Part shown: positions 34,636 through 45,984 of the stretch, piece by piece
How positions within the stretch are numbered: the stretch's first letter is position 1
Layout of the letters: each line of letters opens with the position of its first letter
Source of the DNA: Chytriomyces cf. hyalinus JEL632
Taxonomy: Eukaryota; Chytridiomycota; Chytridiomycetes; Chytridiales; Chytriomycetaceae
NCBI GenBank assembly: GCA_025435555.1
Contig: JAIWWG010000008.1
Coordinates: forward strand, 496,001 to 560,000
Reading direction: 5' to 3'
Length of the DNA: 64,000 nt
The notes under the pieces: model-generated
What the model was told of the DNA's origin: nothing
Database searches by the model: none
Seen by the model: the letters and a program-made list of their open reading frames with translations, nothing else
Position numbers and translations under genes: made by a program

Positions 34636-35544
34636 ATGGCGCTTTTTTTGAGCACTTTTCCATCCGTTCATTTATACATTTCATATTTTACTGGTTGGCG
34701 CTTATCCTGGCGATGACGCGCCCCAACACACCACAAAGAATTTAATAAAATTAAGCTTGCATTCGTTGATCTAAAAAATGGAACTCTTTGACTACCCATT
34801 CGCTCTTGCTGTTTTTGCACGTGCAAGACTCAACAGCTTTCATGTTCATGAGTTTGTGTTTCTTGTGGGGGGTTGTTGTAATGAAATTCCATCGCTTAAA
34901 CCAAAATCATTGGGATCTGCAGTCGTCATTCGCTCGACATCGGATCTTCCCTCGACATGTCCAGTCGAGTTGTTGAACATGCATACAGCACTGGGACTTA
35001 CTGGCCAGTGGGGACAACTGAGAGCGCAGGAGTCGCGGCGCATCATGTGGCGCGTTCAGGAGCCAATCTCCAATGCAATTTTTTGGTTACCAAAAAAAAA
35101 GCAGGAAAACTTTTAAGCTGTCGTTCATAATTATTTTGTGATGAAAATCGAAATTTGAGAAACTGTTTTTGCTTTTGGTTTCGGAGGACGACGAGTGAAG
35201 CGCTAATGTCACCTGCGTATCCAGCTATCCAGGCATCGCATCGAGCTATCCAACCGTCCCTTCCATGATCTCTGTCCGTCAAGATTAGGGTTCGAAACCA
35301 ACTCACTAAAAATCGCAATTACTCGCAAAACTGTCAAAAGAAAATTCAGCCCGGCGCGTCGGTCCCTTCATTTGTTCCTGGGACCAGCTTTTTCATAATG
35401 ACGCCAGCCGGATGCTCCCTCCCTGCCAACCTTCAAATGAATGAACTATCTCCCGAGCTGCCCTATAAGACTGCCTCACCCACCTCACTGTCGACCTTCA
35501 TCCAAAACAACATTAATTTAACCCTACTTAATCCCTAATCTAAT
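34636..35544. other. Intergenic, no gene seen
   Basis: Plus-strand frames at 34778-35116 lack any domain. A TATA box (ctataag) lies at 35463-35469. Confidence 0.45.
35463..35469 (+). promoter_or_regulatory. TATA box of secreted gene at 35545
   Basis: The sequence ctataag lies about 80 bases before the ATG. Confidence 0.5.
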
Positions 35545-37820
35545 ATGCATAGCATCAACATCATGACATGGACGGTCCTGGCGATCGTACCATATCTCCT
35601 CACTGCCTCCGCCGAGCCTCTTGCAAAGCGCCAGTTTGACGGCGAGTTGTTTGACGGAATCTCAGGCTTCAACGACATTGGTGCAAGTGAGGGCATCATT
35701 GGCGGCGAGGAAGGACTCATTAGCAGCGGTGGCCGTGAAGTCATTGGCGGAGAAGATGGCATTCTCGGCGGCGGGAGAGTCATCACCAGCGGCAGCCGTT
35801 TAATCGAAGGCGGCCTCGACGATGAGTTTGGTGACATTTCCAGCGGCTTCCGCGGTGGTCTTGAAAGCGACGGGTTCGACAGTGTCGGTTCCTTCTGGTG
35901 GAACGGCAACCGCATCTTCTCAAACAACTTCGTGAACTCCGTGTCCAACTCGTTCCGTATTCCACGCAGAACCGTTCAGATTATCATCATCCAAATGTCG
36001 CGGATTCGCTCGTCCGGAAACATTTTCCAGTCTTCCCGCCGCATTGCCCGGTCCAACAACGTTCCCATCATCAACATTGTCCGTATGGGCCGTCTCTCCT
36101 GGCGCTACCTTCGCAATCGTGGGTTCACCAGAAGCAACTCTAGCCGCAACCGCAACTTGATCATTGTCATCCGAACCATGTCTTCAGGTAACATTCAAAT
36201 TCATTCACTGAAAGAACAATCATTTTAACCAGACTTGCTTCATCACTTCTCAGGCAGTTTCGTCCGCCGCATGCGCCCAACCCGCGTCGTCGTCGTAATC
36301 CCTTCCGTCTCCAACCGCTTCAGCCGCTGGTCCCGCCAATCCCGCATCTCCGCCAACTCCTGGAACTCTCTCATCCAAGACTGCTTCTTCCAATGGAGCC
36401 GCGGTGTCTGGGGCCGTTCCGGAAACGTTCTCCTCAACGGCGGATCCTGGTCGGAAGGCGGTTTCAACGGCGACTCGCGTTTCGATTCAACTTGGGAAGA
36501 TTCTTGGGGTTCCGCTGAATCGTGGATCACGGGTTCCGGATGCTGTGATTCGTTCTTGGGCAGTGACTCGTTGTTTGGAAAGAAACGTCGTGATGTTGGT
36601 TCGGATAAAATGCAGACAGCTGCAGCTGACTTTATCGACGCCGTCTCCAACAACGCCGACACCCTTTGCAAGGCCGATAGCGCCAAGACTTGGATGGCCA
36701 AATTCTCAAAGACTTCTGGACTCGATCAAACAGTGATGGCTGGAATCGCCGGTGAAGTCGTCAACATGATGATGGATGATGATATCGTGAGCAGTTCTCT
36801 TCCAAAAAATCCTCCCCTTCTCAAACACTAAACGCGTTTTTTTTTCTCCTTTAGACCAAAGACAACATGGCCATGTTTGATGCCTTCTCCTGCGTCGCAA
36901 TGTCCGCTGTAGACATGGACCAACTCCCCGAAGCCTTTGGAAAATCCGTCAGTGAATCCCAAGACGCTGCAATGAACTTGTTGATGGAAACCCCTGCTGA
37001 AGCTGTTGAAGCTGATAAAGCCGACAAGAAGGAGCAAGCTACCAAAGTTCCCATGACCAAGGAGGAGATGGATGCCATGACCCCTGCTGAAAAGGAAGCT
37101 GCCGCCAAGAAGCCAATGACCAAGGAAGAGATGGATGCCATGACTCCTGCTGAAAAGGAAGCCGCCGCCAAGAAGCCAATGACCAAGGAAGAAATGGACG
37201 CCATGCCAAAGGAACCCAGTACTAACTCCAACAAGGTGGCCATGTCTGCCGAAGAAATGGCCAAAATGCCAATGAAAGCCATGACCGCTGAAGAGATGGC
37301 CAAGATGCCCAAGAAAGCAATGACCCCAGAAGAAATGGCCAAAATGCCCAAGAAGGCTATGTCTGCCGAGGAAATGGCCAAAATGCCCAAGAAAGCAATG
37401 TCTGCAGAAGAAATGGCCAAAATGCCCAAGATGTCTGCTGAGGAAATGGCCAAGATGCCCAAGATGTCCGCCGAGGAGATGGCAAAAATGCCCAAGATGT
37501 CCGCTGAGGAAATGGCAAAAATGCCCAAGATGTCTGCCGACGAAATGGCCAAGATGCCGATGAAAGCAATGACCCCAGAAGAAATGGCCAAAATGCCCAA
37601 GAAGGCCATGTCTGCCGAGGAAATGGCCAAAATGCCGATGAAAGCAATGACCCCAGAAGAAATGGCCAAAATGCCCATGAAAGCCATGACACCTGAAGAA
37701 ATGGCCAAAATGCCTGCCTCTGCTCAAGCTCAAGCTCAATCCCCTAATCTTGCTGCCAAGAGTGGTGCCATGATGGTCGCCAGCTCTGCCTTCGCATTCA
37801 TCTCAATCTTACTTTTTTGA
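35545..37820 (+). CDS. Secreted protein with methionine-rich tandem repeats
   Basis: Three exons (35545-36187, 36254-36786, 36855-37820) give 713 aa. It has a signal peptide (MHSINIMTWTVLAIVPYLL) and then a Lys-Arg site (LAKRQ) that could be cut by a Kex2-type protease. The Gly-rich first part has short repeats (IIGGEEG, VIGGEDG). A Val/Ile-Arg block and the helical module (SGLDQTVMAGIAGEVVNMMM) place it with the genes at 30638 and 32821. The C-terminal third contains three 21-residue repeats beginning MTKEEMDAM and then thirteen units of 11 or 13 residues (consensus MSAEEMAKMPKKA). A hydrophobic tail typical of GPI signals ends the protein. Unit number probably varies between strains. Confidence 0.85.
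37053..37713 (+). repeat. Coding minisatellite (63-bp, then 39/33-bp units)
   Basis: Three 63-bp units are followed by thirteen 39- or 33-bp units encoding MSAEEMAKMPKKA-like peptides. All keep the frame. Confidence 0.92.
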
Positions 37821-38536
37821 GCACACACACACACCACGTTTGAAAACTTTGTAGTCCTTGAGTGTTACCCGAGTTGATCTCTGGAACCAGCTTCGCATAT
37901 TTTTTCATAATCCATAATAAAAACCAATTCCTCACTGGGAACTCTTCTATTTTTGTATTGTTCTCGGTCTGACTTGATAGGTGACGGGTATAAGTAGCGC
38001 AACGGGCACAACCGAACCATAACGAAATTCCACCACGTTTCAGAATTGAAAATTTTTCAAATTTTAGGCTTCAAGAAAATTTGCCTCCGGCGAAACCTAA
38101 ATTGCGCAGCTGTTCTTGAGGAAAAGACAAACGAACCTCTCACCCACTGCATGCGGCAGAAAATCTGCCCTTTTCGCTGATGTTAAACTGCTTATGTGTA
38201 CCAAGTGAATATTTTCAGCAGCAAGTTGTCAAATGTCCGTGATCTGATTCTTTTTTGTTTTGATTGGATGGATTTGAACCCTGACACTATAAATTTGATT
38301 GCAAGCAACGCGATAAATAAACCAACCTCATTTCTTCAGTCCATCGAGCGTGAGCAGATCAACACCAGTTATGACCACGACATTGCTACCATTGCCACCT
38401 TGACCCCCAACAGAAACGCGACGCACAAAAGTCAAAACAGTGAGTCTATTCTACCAAAACAACGCCAATCCAAAACAAACCAAAAAAACAAACCAAAAAA
38501 CCAAAAACAACTACATCACCACCTCCCACTTCACAA
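37821..38536. other. Convergent 3' flanks
   Basis: Holds the 3' end of the Met-repeat gene and, near 37994, a TATA-like tataag on the plus strand. A weak plus-strand ORF is listed separately. Confidence 0.4.
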
Positions 38537-38580
38537 CTACAGGCCCTTATTGAAAACAACGGAATCCAACGCAACAGCAC
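38268..38580 (+). other. Possible small spliced ORF overlapping the receptor 3' end
   Basis: ATG 38268 opens a 57-codon protein-like stretch (MDLNPDTINLIASNAINKPT) ending at a good gtgagt donor near 38441. The nearest acceptor (cacaactacag, about 38541) lies inside the 3' end of the minus-strand receptor gene. Joined there it stops after a few codons. It is either a tiny gene or part of a non-coding antisense transcript. Confidence 0.22.
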
Positions 38581-41500
38581 GCGCACTCGCATCCGACGCC
38601 GACACCTTCCTCGCAGCAGCAGCAGCAGCACCCCCCGCAGACGCCGTCGACGGCTGCCTCATCAAACTTGATGCTCTCACACTGCCCACTTTAACCAAAT
38701 TCTCAATCGAATTTCCCTTGGCCATTTTAGAAGACGTGCGATGCAAGCTTGTCGTGCCCCCGCTTTGCGCGCTTCCAACTTGTGAGACTGGGACTGGGTC
38801 GTACTCTTGCGCGTCGATAACGGGGGATCGGTACTTTGCGTATGCGGCATTGCACCAACGGATAAAGTGCAGCGCGGGTGGCAAGATAATGAGGAACGTG
38901 ATGGAGGATCCAACGTTTTGGGCAAACTGGAGCGTGCTGAGAAGGACTGCCATAATGGTCAACCAGCATAGGCAGATTTCACGGTTGACATATGCTTCGA
39001 GGCCGTATCGGTACGGTTGAATGTAGATTCTTTGGAAGCTAAAGTTCGAGTGAATACGCGCTTAAAAATCAAAAAAAAAAAAAAAAGCAGAAGTCCTCAC
39101 CAAAGAATGGCCAAAATAACCACAAACGTGAACCCAATGGCTTCCACTTTCCCCACCAAAAGCTTAAATAGCAGCACCAAGATCCCCTTCTCCCAAATGA
39201 CAATGGGTCCCATGTAAAAGTAATCCCGCCGGTAGTCTTCATAGACAGTCATGTTCAACTCATCCAGCACAGTCAGGTGCTGACCATCCCCAGCCTCTTC
39301 ATACTTGAGCTTGCCGGCTTTTTGGATTCGGAACAATTGGTACCCAAGTGTGACTGGGTAAACACCCAACAAAATCACTAGCATCACAATCGCAAAGATT
39401 GCCGCTGGAAGATGCGCGCCTTGAAAGCATTGCTCGCTAATACAAAAGAAAAAATAAATAATTAGAATCGCTCAGATTTAGCACACCCCTGCCACCAATA
39501 AAAAATGCATTTTGCCAAACTTACTCTGGCGCTTGAAAGTCCACATATGCACCCGCAATTTTCCGACAATCCAAAATCGCCAAAGACGCTTCCACCAACG
39601 GCATCAACACAAACGTCCCCACCATTTGCAAAATACGCAAGAAAATCACTCGCACACTGATATGATTCCCTTGACGCGGCAGGTACCCGATAAACACTTT
39701 CCATTGCTCAGGAAACTGTTTTCGAAACACGTTGGCAAGCGTGTACAGGATAAACGTGTGGATAAAAAACAAGAACGGGAGCAAGAAGCGAAAAAGCTGT
39801 TTGCTGACGCCTGCAAGGTTAACTGGGCAGTCGGTAGCCATTCCATCAATATCGAGCGAGGTCAGCGCCAGGAACAGGTGTAGTGATGACATGCCAGACA
39901 TGTCCGTTGTCGTGACACCGAAAATCAAATGGATGACTTGGAAGTAGAGAAACAGGAGCTCAACGGTCGGTGTTTCATGCTTTGGAACAAAGAGAAGAAG
40001 AAATGTAGCGAAAAAGGATCCAAAGATGAGCAAGTATAAACTCGATCCTGGTTGGCTACAATTCATGCATTTTGTGTGCCACATTCGATAGCCTGGTTTA
40101 GAGCAGGATGTGCAAAGGGGACCCGAGAACCCATGATGACAACTCTCTTCTACCGAGCAACTCTCCTCTGTTTTTTTGGAGTGCAGCAAACGCTGGTGTG
40201 AGAATGCAAAATAAAACTCCCTCATGCAATCTCAAAAACAGTACCATCACAACACGTGGAAGGATACGGACAAGAATAGATTTCAGGGTTGCTGTTATTT
40301 TGCTGATAATTTGTAGGACTGATCCAATATGACTTCTTCACTCGCACGACGCTTCCACCAGGGCAAACCGCATTGGGTGGACAGGGCTTGCATTCTTTAG
40401 TGTTATACTCATCCCAGTTGTACGATCCTCTCGGGCAAACGAAGCAGACTGGTAAATTGTTTGACAGGTAAAGGCCTTGACCGAATCCGCAAGAACCTGG
40501 GTTGCCAAGAATTGGTGAGATCGCGTTTTTTTTAAAGCCTCACTCGAAACGAAAAAGAACTCACTGAGTAAAACAGGTGGAGCCGGAATCCACTGGCTCC
40601 ATTGCGCCTGAAAAAATCACCCACAAAAAAGTCAACAATTCTATTCGTGAAAAACGCAACCACCAAAAAACACACAAAGACAACGCACCTCACTTTTCCT
40701 CATCCAATCACAAACAGCCGCATCATACGTCATATTTTTAGACTGCATAGCTCCAAGCAAATCATTAATTTGCTTCTCAGAAATCGTAATCAGATTCAAT
40801 AGTTTAGAAACATCCGGAAACTCGTCCACAAAGTTGAACGGCGAAGCTTTGGTAATCAGTGAAGAAGCTTCATCGTTTCGAATTGGAGAATGCGCGGGGT
40901 CTACGAGGAATTTTTGAGTGGCGTCGTCATTCACGTCCGGGAACATGAGACGTGTCACGTTGTTTCTGCAGAGAAAAGAGATTCCAATAAGATGGATTAT
41001 AGCCGCACAAAATAATTGAATATCCTTACACTGCAACAAACGCAGACGGTTTCCAGTGATAAAATACACACGCAGTTCCATTGGCCAACGCTTCCCCAAC
41101 AATACCGTAAAAGTCCGTATCCCCGAGCCACGTCATTGTCGCGTTAAGTTCAAGCCCATCAATCAGCCGTTCATAGTGGTACTGACTCCTGCTCAGCAAA
41201 AGTTCTTCAGAAATATTACAAGCAGCACACGGAAAAAACCACAAACCAAGATGGATCAATCCCCAACATGTTCACAAATCGATCATCCTGCGCAGCAGTC
41301 CACCACTTTGGCCGATACACATTATTACTACACCCATTCTCAATATCCGTACAAATCGGACTTCCATCCGTTTTAAACACTTGTGGCTTCCAAATCCGCT
41401 TTTGCATGACATCAATGGCGGCAGGGTTTTGAAAAAACCGCCAAAAGTCGAACGCGAGGAGCGGGTTTTGGTCTGCAATCCATGAAGGGACGTACATGCC

Positions 41501-42150
41501 TGAACGGCCAGTATATCCAATGCTACCATGGTCTCGCCAGGTCACGGGGACTCCGGTGATCCACATTTCCATGACGACATCGGAAACTCCGGCGTGTAAA
41601 CGGGGGCCCAGGACGTTATCGTAGCCGCCCCAGTATTCTCGGTAGTTTACTTTGAAGCCCATGATTTCAGAGACGAGTCGGTAGAATATGTTTGTCTGTT
41701 GAAAACAAAAAAAAAAATATGAGCCGTATGCTTCAAAAAAAAAAAAAGACGGAGAAAAAAAAGAACCAAAAGAACGTGCGTCGAGTATCAATCAAATGAA
41801 AACAGCAATTCAATAAATACCGACAAACGCGCTGAATCCCATGCATCTTGTTCAACAATAATCCTCCGAAAATGTGACGTGAAATTCTCATAATCCTCCC
41901 ACCCATACCGCGAGCCACTCCAACATTTTTCAAACTTCATATCATCCGTGATCAAATCCTGTGTAAGCTGTTCAATGACTGCCGACGTATTCTGGGCCAC
42001 GTCAGAGTGTGAGTCAATCTCGGCAAACTCGGCAAGTTTCCCGCCATGATGCGCGCTTCGAAGGAATCCTGTTCGCGCAATGTTGGGATGCTGAATGGAT
42101 GGCGTTGCGGCGAGGTACAAGGCCAGGAGGGCAACAAGCGGTGCTCGCAT
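38537..42150 (-). CDS. Multi-pass receptor-like protein with betaine-binding (OpuAC-type) ectodomain
   Basis: Nine exons (42150-41821, 41695-41247, 41188-41030, 40965-40689, 40607-40565, 40496-40245, 40167-39525, 39436-39101, 39038-38537) give 996 aa. All phases close, though the 43-bp fifth exon is the least certain. A signal peptide (MRAPLVALLALYLAATPS) leads into about 370 residues that resemble bacterial glycine-betaine/choline substrate-binding proteins: LVSEIMGFKVNYREYWGGYD, a VVMEMW segment, SGMYVPSWIAD and CVFYHWKPSAF. A Cys-rich stalk follows (CFVCPRGSYNWDEY, CKPCPPNAVCPGG, GPLCTSCSKPGY), like ephrin-receptor-type Cys motifs. Then come about eight or nine membrane helices from residue 540 to 900 and a cytosolic Ser/Ala-rich tail. 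It is a plausible chemosensor for betaine-like osmolytes, since no ABC or kinase domain is present. Substrate and signalling are inference. Confidence 0.82.
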
Positions 42151-42548
42151 CACAGCGATTTTCGTTGGCAGGGAGGTTAAAATTGTCAACGAAAAAGAAA
42201 TAAAGTTTGAGAAATTAAAACGTAGACGAGGGGTGGAGTCAGCCCCAGATCAGTTGTTTTTTTGTTGGAGAATTACGCTTTTTTCTTTTGCTTGTCGAAG
42301 CGGGATTTGGCGTGATGTCAAGAGAGCTGAAGACAGTAGCGTTGGCACAGGCAGCGATGCAGTGTCGCGCTGAACTCGCTCAGATCAACCCCAAGGACGC
42401 AGTAACGATGAAGCGAGCGTAATAAATGCCAGCTTACTTTACTGAGAAAGATATGAAACAAATAACAAGAACGGCTGAAAAGAGAGTAAACAAAATGATG
42501 CCAGAAATGCCAAACAAAATTAAAACAACGAGTTGGCAACCTTCACGC
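42151..42548. other. Spacer, no gene seen
   Basis: Contains the receptor promoter side. Upstream in-frame ATG 42189 exists, but ATG 42150 opens the signal peptide. Confidence 0.4.
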
Positions 42549-43355
42549 TCAAAAAAGCGCGTAAACAAGCACAACAACTGCTACCGAAAACGCCATTCCT
42601 TCAGAACTACTCTTGGCCAATTCTTGCACCAATGAAGCTGATGGACTCTCCACAGCAGGCATCACATCTTCCGCAACCTCCAATTTATCCACCGTTTCAA
42701 TTTTCGTTGCGGCACTGACGGCATCAAACGCCGGTCCAGTCACGTTATTCACAGTCAAAACCTCCTGCATGCCTGCAGCATAGTCCTTGACCAAATGCAA
42801 TGGCAAATCATGCTCCGTCGCAACACGCATCATTTCATCCCGAACATTGGCGGTTGACGACAAGTTTGTAAGTCCAATCAATGCGTTCAAGGTAGTGTTG
42901 TGCGCCTCGTCGATTTGGTCTTGTGTGAGCGCGGCGCGGAAGTATCCACCATAACTCTTGCCGGCGTTGGCGCTGCGGATGCATTGTTGGAACCAGGCAT
43001 TGTTGTTTCCGTACTGTTGCTGCCCGATTTGCGAGTTGAAGGTGGTTAAGCTCGTTGAGAGGACTTGTGTGTTGATGCTGGTAAACACTGGGGAGTTGCA
43101 CGCGCCGCCGCAGCCAAACCCGCCGTTGACACCGCTACCATACACGGTTCCGTAACCCGTGTTAATTGGCTGGTTCACGTTAATGTTGACGTTGTTGTTG
43201 ACCACGTTGTTGACGTTGTTGACGACGACTTGGTTGTTGTTGACTACGTTGTTGTTGACTTGTTTCTTGTTGAAGAGCTTGTGGTGGAAGAAAGTGGCGC
43301 TTGTTGGTTCGAGCACGGTAGACAGGGCGATGCAGAGGGCGAGTGGGCTGATCAT
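42549..43355 (-). CDS. Secreted Asn/Val-repeat protein of the module family
   Basis: Single exon, 268 aa. It has a signal peptide (MISPLALCIALSTVLEPTSA). A 40-residue tract made almost only of Asn and Val follows (VNNNVVNNNQVVVNNVNNVV), then a Gly/Cys segment (GGFGCGGAC), and a block shared with 28662 and 49871 (AWFQQCIRSANAGKSYGGYF). The helical module follows (DLPLHLVKDYAAGMQEVL, then NNVTGPAFDAV), and then a Ser-rich region and a hydrophobic C-terminus. N-glycosylation sequons are present (NTT, NLS, NVT). The Asn/Val tract could form amyloid-like stacks. It is a surface protein by layout. It stands alone on the minus strand beside the receptor-like gene. Confidence 0.85.
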   Translation of the reverse strand: MISPLALCIALSTVLEPTSATFFHHKLFNKKQVNNNVVNNNQVVVNNVNNVVNNNVNINVNQPINTGYGTVYGSGVNGGFGCGGACNSPVFTSINTQVLSTSLTTFNSQIGQQQYGNNNAWFQQCIRSANAGKSYGGYFRAALTQDQIDEAHNTTLNALIGLTNLSSTANVRDEMMRVATEHDLPLHLVKDYAAGMQEVLTVNNVTGPAFDAVSAATKIETVDKLEVAEDVMPAVESPSASLVQELAKSSSEGMAFSVAVVVLVYALF

Positions 43356-43412
43356 TGTTAAGTGTTGTTGTTGTTTCGGTTGGATGCTGATACACTAGAG
43401 AACAGACGCCAT

Positions 43413-43422
43413 CTTTTATATC
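43413..43422 (-). promoter_or_regulatory. TATA box of secreted gene at 43355
   Basis: On the minus strand the sequence is tataaaaga, about 60 bases before the ATG. Confidence 0.55.
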
Positions 43423-43928
43423 CCCTTCAGAATCCGACTTGGAAAATGAACGAAATTGCGAGCGTATTTTACGCGCATGAACGAGGTCAGAAACCCTGTT
43501 TTTGGCAAACTTGTTTGGTTATATTACCAAATAATATCATGACATTTTTTCCCTGAAAAAAGTCACGAAAATTTAGTTTATGTTTTACCCTCAACATACA
43601 CACTACATTGGGCGCCGCTGTTTCGGCATTTCGTATCAATGAAAATAACGAAGCAGCGCCTGTATCGTTTTGAAAAATGTTGAAAGCGAAATGCTTGAAT
43701 CAGATCTCGAAATTTAAAATTTCAACAGACAAGGGGGTCTCCCTGTTCTCCCACCAACTTCGCGATGCCAAATTTCGGCGGGCCTCCAAATGCCTGCCAC
43801 AGAATCAAAAAGGGGGGGACCGATGAACAGCAACCCAAACTTGATTATAATCCAAAAACATAGATAAACCACCTCAACCAGTTCACACCCACCGACTTCA
43901 AAGCATCCAACCCCCCCCCAAAAAAAGA
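43423..43928. other. Divergent spacer
   Basis: No gene was seen. It lies between divergent genes at 43355 (minus) and 43929 (plus). Confidence 0.4.
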
Positions 43929-44617
43929 ATGGCCCATAACAAGCAACCATTCTTCAAAAAACCCGCTCCATTCATTCGATGCCTCGTCATTACGGCCATT
44001 CTCATTGTAGCCTCAGCGCTGTCGTTATTCTTTTTGATTCCGCGGCAACCCACCATCACAGTGACTGGACTCACAGTGGATACGGATGGAAGCGGTGGTA
44101 CTGGCGGTGCCGTGGGGATGCTGCAGCTCAATTCTCTCACTAGTGTCACTGCGCGCTTAAAGATGGGGATTGTTATTACAAACAATTGCTGGTACGACTT
44201 GACATTTCAAACACTCAATTTTAAGGTATGTACAAAAAAATTTGGAATGAGTGCGCCCCCAGCATGTTTTTTTGTATGAACCTGCCTTTGACACCTTAAC
44301 AATTTCGATATATCCAGGCAACGCATGAGCAGTACGACCACGGAAACACACCCTTCGCAAACGGAAGCAACAGCACCGATTTTACGGTTCCATCCCGGCA
44401 GAGCGTCAACATTACGTACCCATTCAGTGTCACATACGACGCGAGCAAGGATGACGGGTTCCAATTTGTGAAACACGTTGGGCTTGCATGCGTGACGTCG
44501 TTGCTAGGACAGAAGGGGAAAGTGGACGTGAGAGTGGCTGTGGATGCGCAGTTTGGCGCGCTTGGTATTTATAACCAGTGGCAGCACACGAATGTGGGGG
44601 AGACTGTTTCTTGTTGA
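43929..44617 (+). CDS. LEA-2-like single-pass membrane protein
   Basis: Two exons (43929-44225, 44318-44617) give 198 aa. A short basic N-terminus is followed by one membrane helix (IRCLVITAILIVASALSLFF). The extracytosolic domain has the LEA-14/NDR1-like beta pattern: an ITVTGLTV strand, KMGIVITNNCWYDLTF, and later VDVRVAVDAQFG. In plants and fungi such type II proteins are linked to membrane or wall contact and stress. The role here is unknown. The start is the first ATG after a C-rich leader. The assignment rests on pattern and topology rather than a catalytic motif. Confidence 0.6.
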
Positions 44618-44719
44618 TAAGTTGGTGTGAAAAGAGGATGCTGGAAGTTTTTGGCATATAAACTTTTATTTTTAAAGATAATAAGTTACAAAGTGACTAC
44701 GAGATGAAAAAGAGGTTTT

Positions 44720-45664
44720 TTACTGAGAAAGAGAAAGAGAAGCATTGGCAGACCAGCCAACAGCGTGGCGCACCAAGTCTTTTGTGACGGGCAACAGGTT
44801 CTTCATCTCAAGCCATCCCGTCTCCGACAACGCTCTGGCTGCTTTCGCGTTTCGGATGCGGTACTTGAGAATGGCGGCGAGGTCGCTGCTCAATTCATCC
44901 GGACTCCATCGATACTCCACAGCAATGGCTCCCATTATATCCTCAATGGGTGTCAAGCCCGGGATCAAGTGTCCACGGCCCGCTTTCATAAACGCGGCAA
45001 TCTGATCTTGAGAAAACAACTGTTGAAGCTGTTCAGTGCTTGATCCTGTCTTCGCTGTCGTCGATAGCAGGTTTTCTTGGGAATCATACAGTTTTTGGCT
45101 GAGACTGAGGCTGCCGTGCTGGTTACCGTGGAAGTCGGTGTGGTGCTTGCTGCTGTCACCTGTGTCACAACGTTTAGGGAGAGGTAAGGTATACTGACAA
45201 GCGCGACTCTATACCTTCCTTTTGTTCCACGAAACGCAAACTGCTGGTGGGGCCATCGTTTGGCTGTATCTTATTATTTTTTTGGATGCGAAAGTCTGGT
45301 TAAGCCAATCGGAAACCCCCCGGGCTTCATGCTTTCAGATTTTTCAACGCACCTTCTTGGAACCGGATTTACTCATCTCGGCTTCAGAATCGATGCTCAC
45401 CACGCGCACGGTTGCCTCAGGCCGTGCTATAATCGAGGCCACTGGCTTCGCTACTCTCTGCGGCGGCGCGTCTTCGCGCACCTTTACAGAGGACTGAAGA
45501 ATATTTTGCTTGTCTTTGGCGAGGACGGCGCTGCTCGTTGTTGGCGTGGAGGAAGACTCAACGTCATTGCTGTTGTCTTGTTCATAGTTGCTGTCGTCGT
45601 CGTCGTCGCGTCCGTATCCAGACATGCGAATGGAGCCGCCTCCAGATCCCCATCCAAGTGACAT
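44720..45664 (-). CDS. Hypothetical protein, paralogue A of the pair at 44.7/46.0 kb
   Basis: Three exons (45664-45353, 45269-45215, 45159-44720) give 268 aa. The first 170 residues are polar and disordered, with an aspartate run (GRDDDDDSNYEQDNSN). The last 95 residues form a compact domain, GRGHLIPGLTPIEDIMGAI, EYRWSPDELSSD and then EMKNLLPVTKDLVRHAVGW, that is shared with the gene at 45985. I do not know this domain. It is predicted helical, soluble, without signal or membrane segment. The two genes are adjacent, in the same direction, and arose by tandem duplication with strong divergence of their N-terminal parts. Confidence 0.75.
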
Positions 45665-45984
45665 TGTTTCTTTGTTTGAAAAAATAAAAAATTGATATGT
45701 GGGGCAATTAAATTTCCCCTCACTGCTTTTTATTGTCCTTGTTTATTGACCCGCATCTGGCGCAATTGAACGGTGCGTCTGAATTGGAGACCACGCGTTC
45801 AAGTGCCCAACACACGCACACACACACACACACACATACATACACACATACACACATACACACTTATAAACAAACATTTATCCCAGAAGCAGTGTACTGT
45901 TTATTATAAATAAAAACATAAAACTATCCCCCGCATCCAAACAATGCACATGACTCATTCACTGTGAGAAATATCATTTTTGTT
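45665..45984. other. Spacer with CA/TA microsatellite
   Basis: Between the paralogous genes. An (AC)n/(ATAC)n tract lies at 45810-45863. Confidence 0.6.
45810..45863 (+). repeat. CA-rich microsatellite
   Basis: Alternating ca dinucleotides interrupted by tacata units. Confidence 0.85.

Noticed and set aside
36828-37739. Two long minus-strand frames (303 and 285 codons) rich in His, Gly, Phe or Ser, Ala, Ile
   Set aside because: They are antisense readings of the Met-rich repeat, kept open by its periodicity.
38537-39038. Plus-strand 274-codon frame (38196-39020)
   Set aside because: Most of it is antisense to the last exon of the receptor-like gene. Only its first part was kept as a weak candidate.
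45810-45863. CA repeat considered as a telomere-like or regulatory element
   Set aside because: A simple microsatellite in the spacer between paralogues. Nothing indicates a function.
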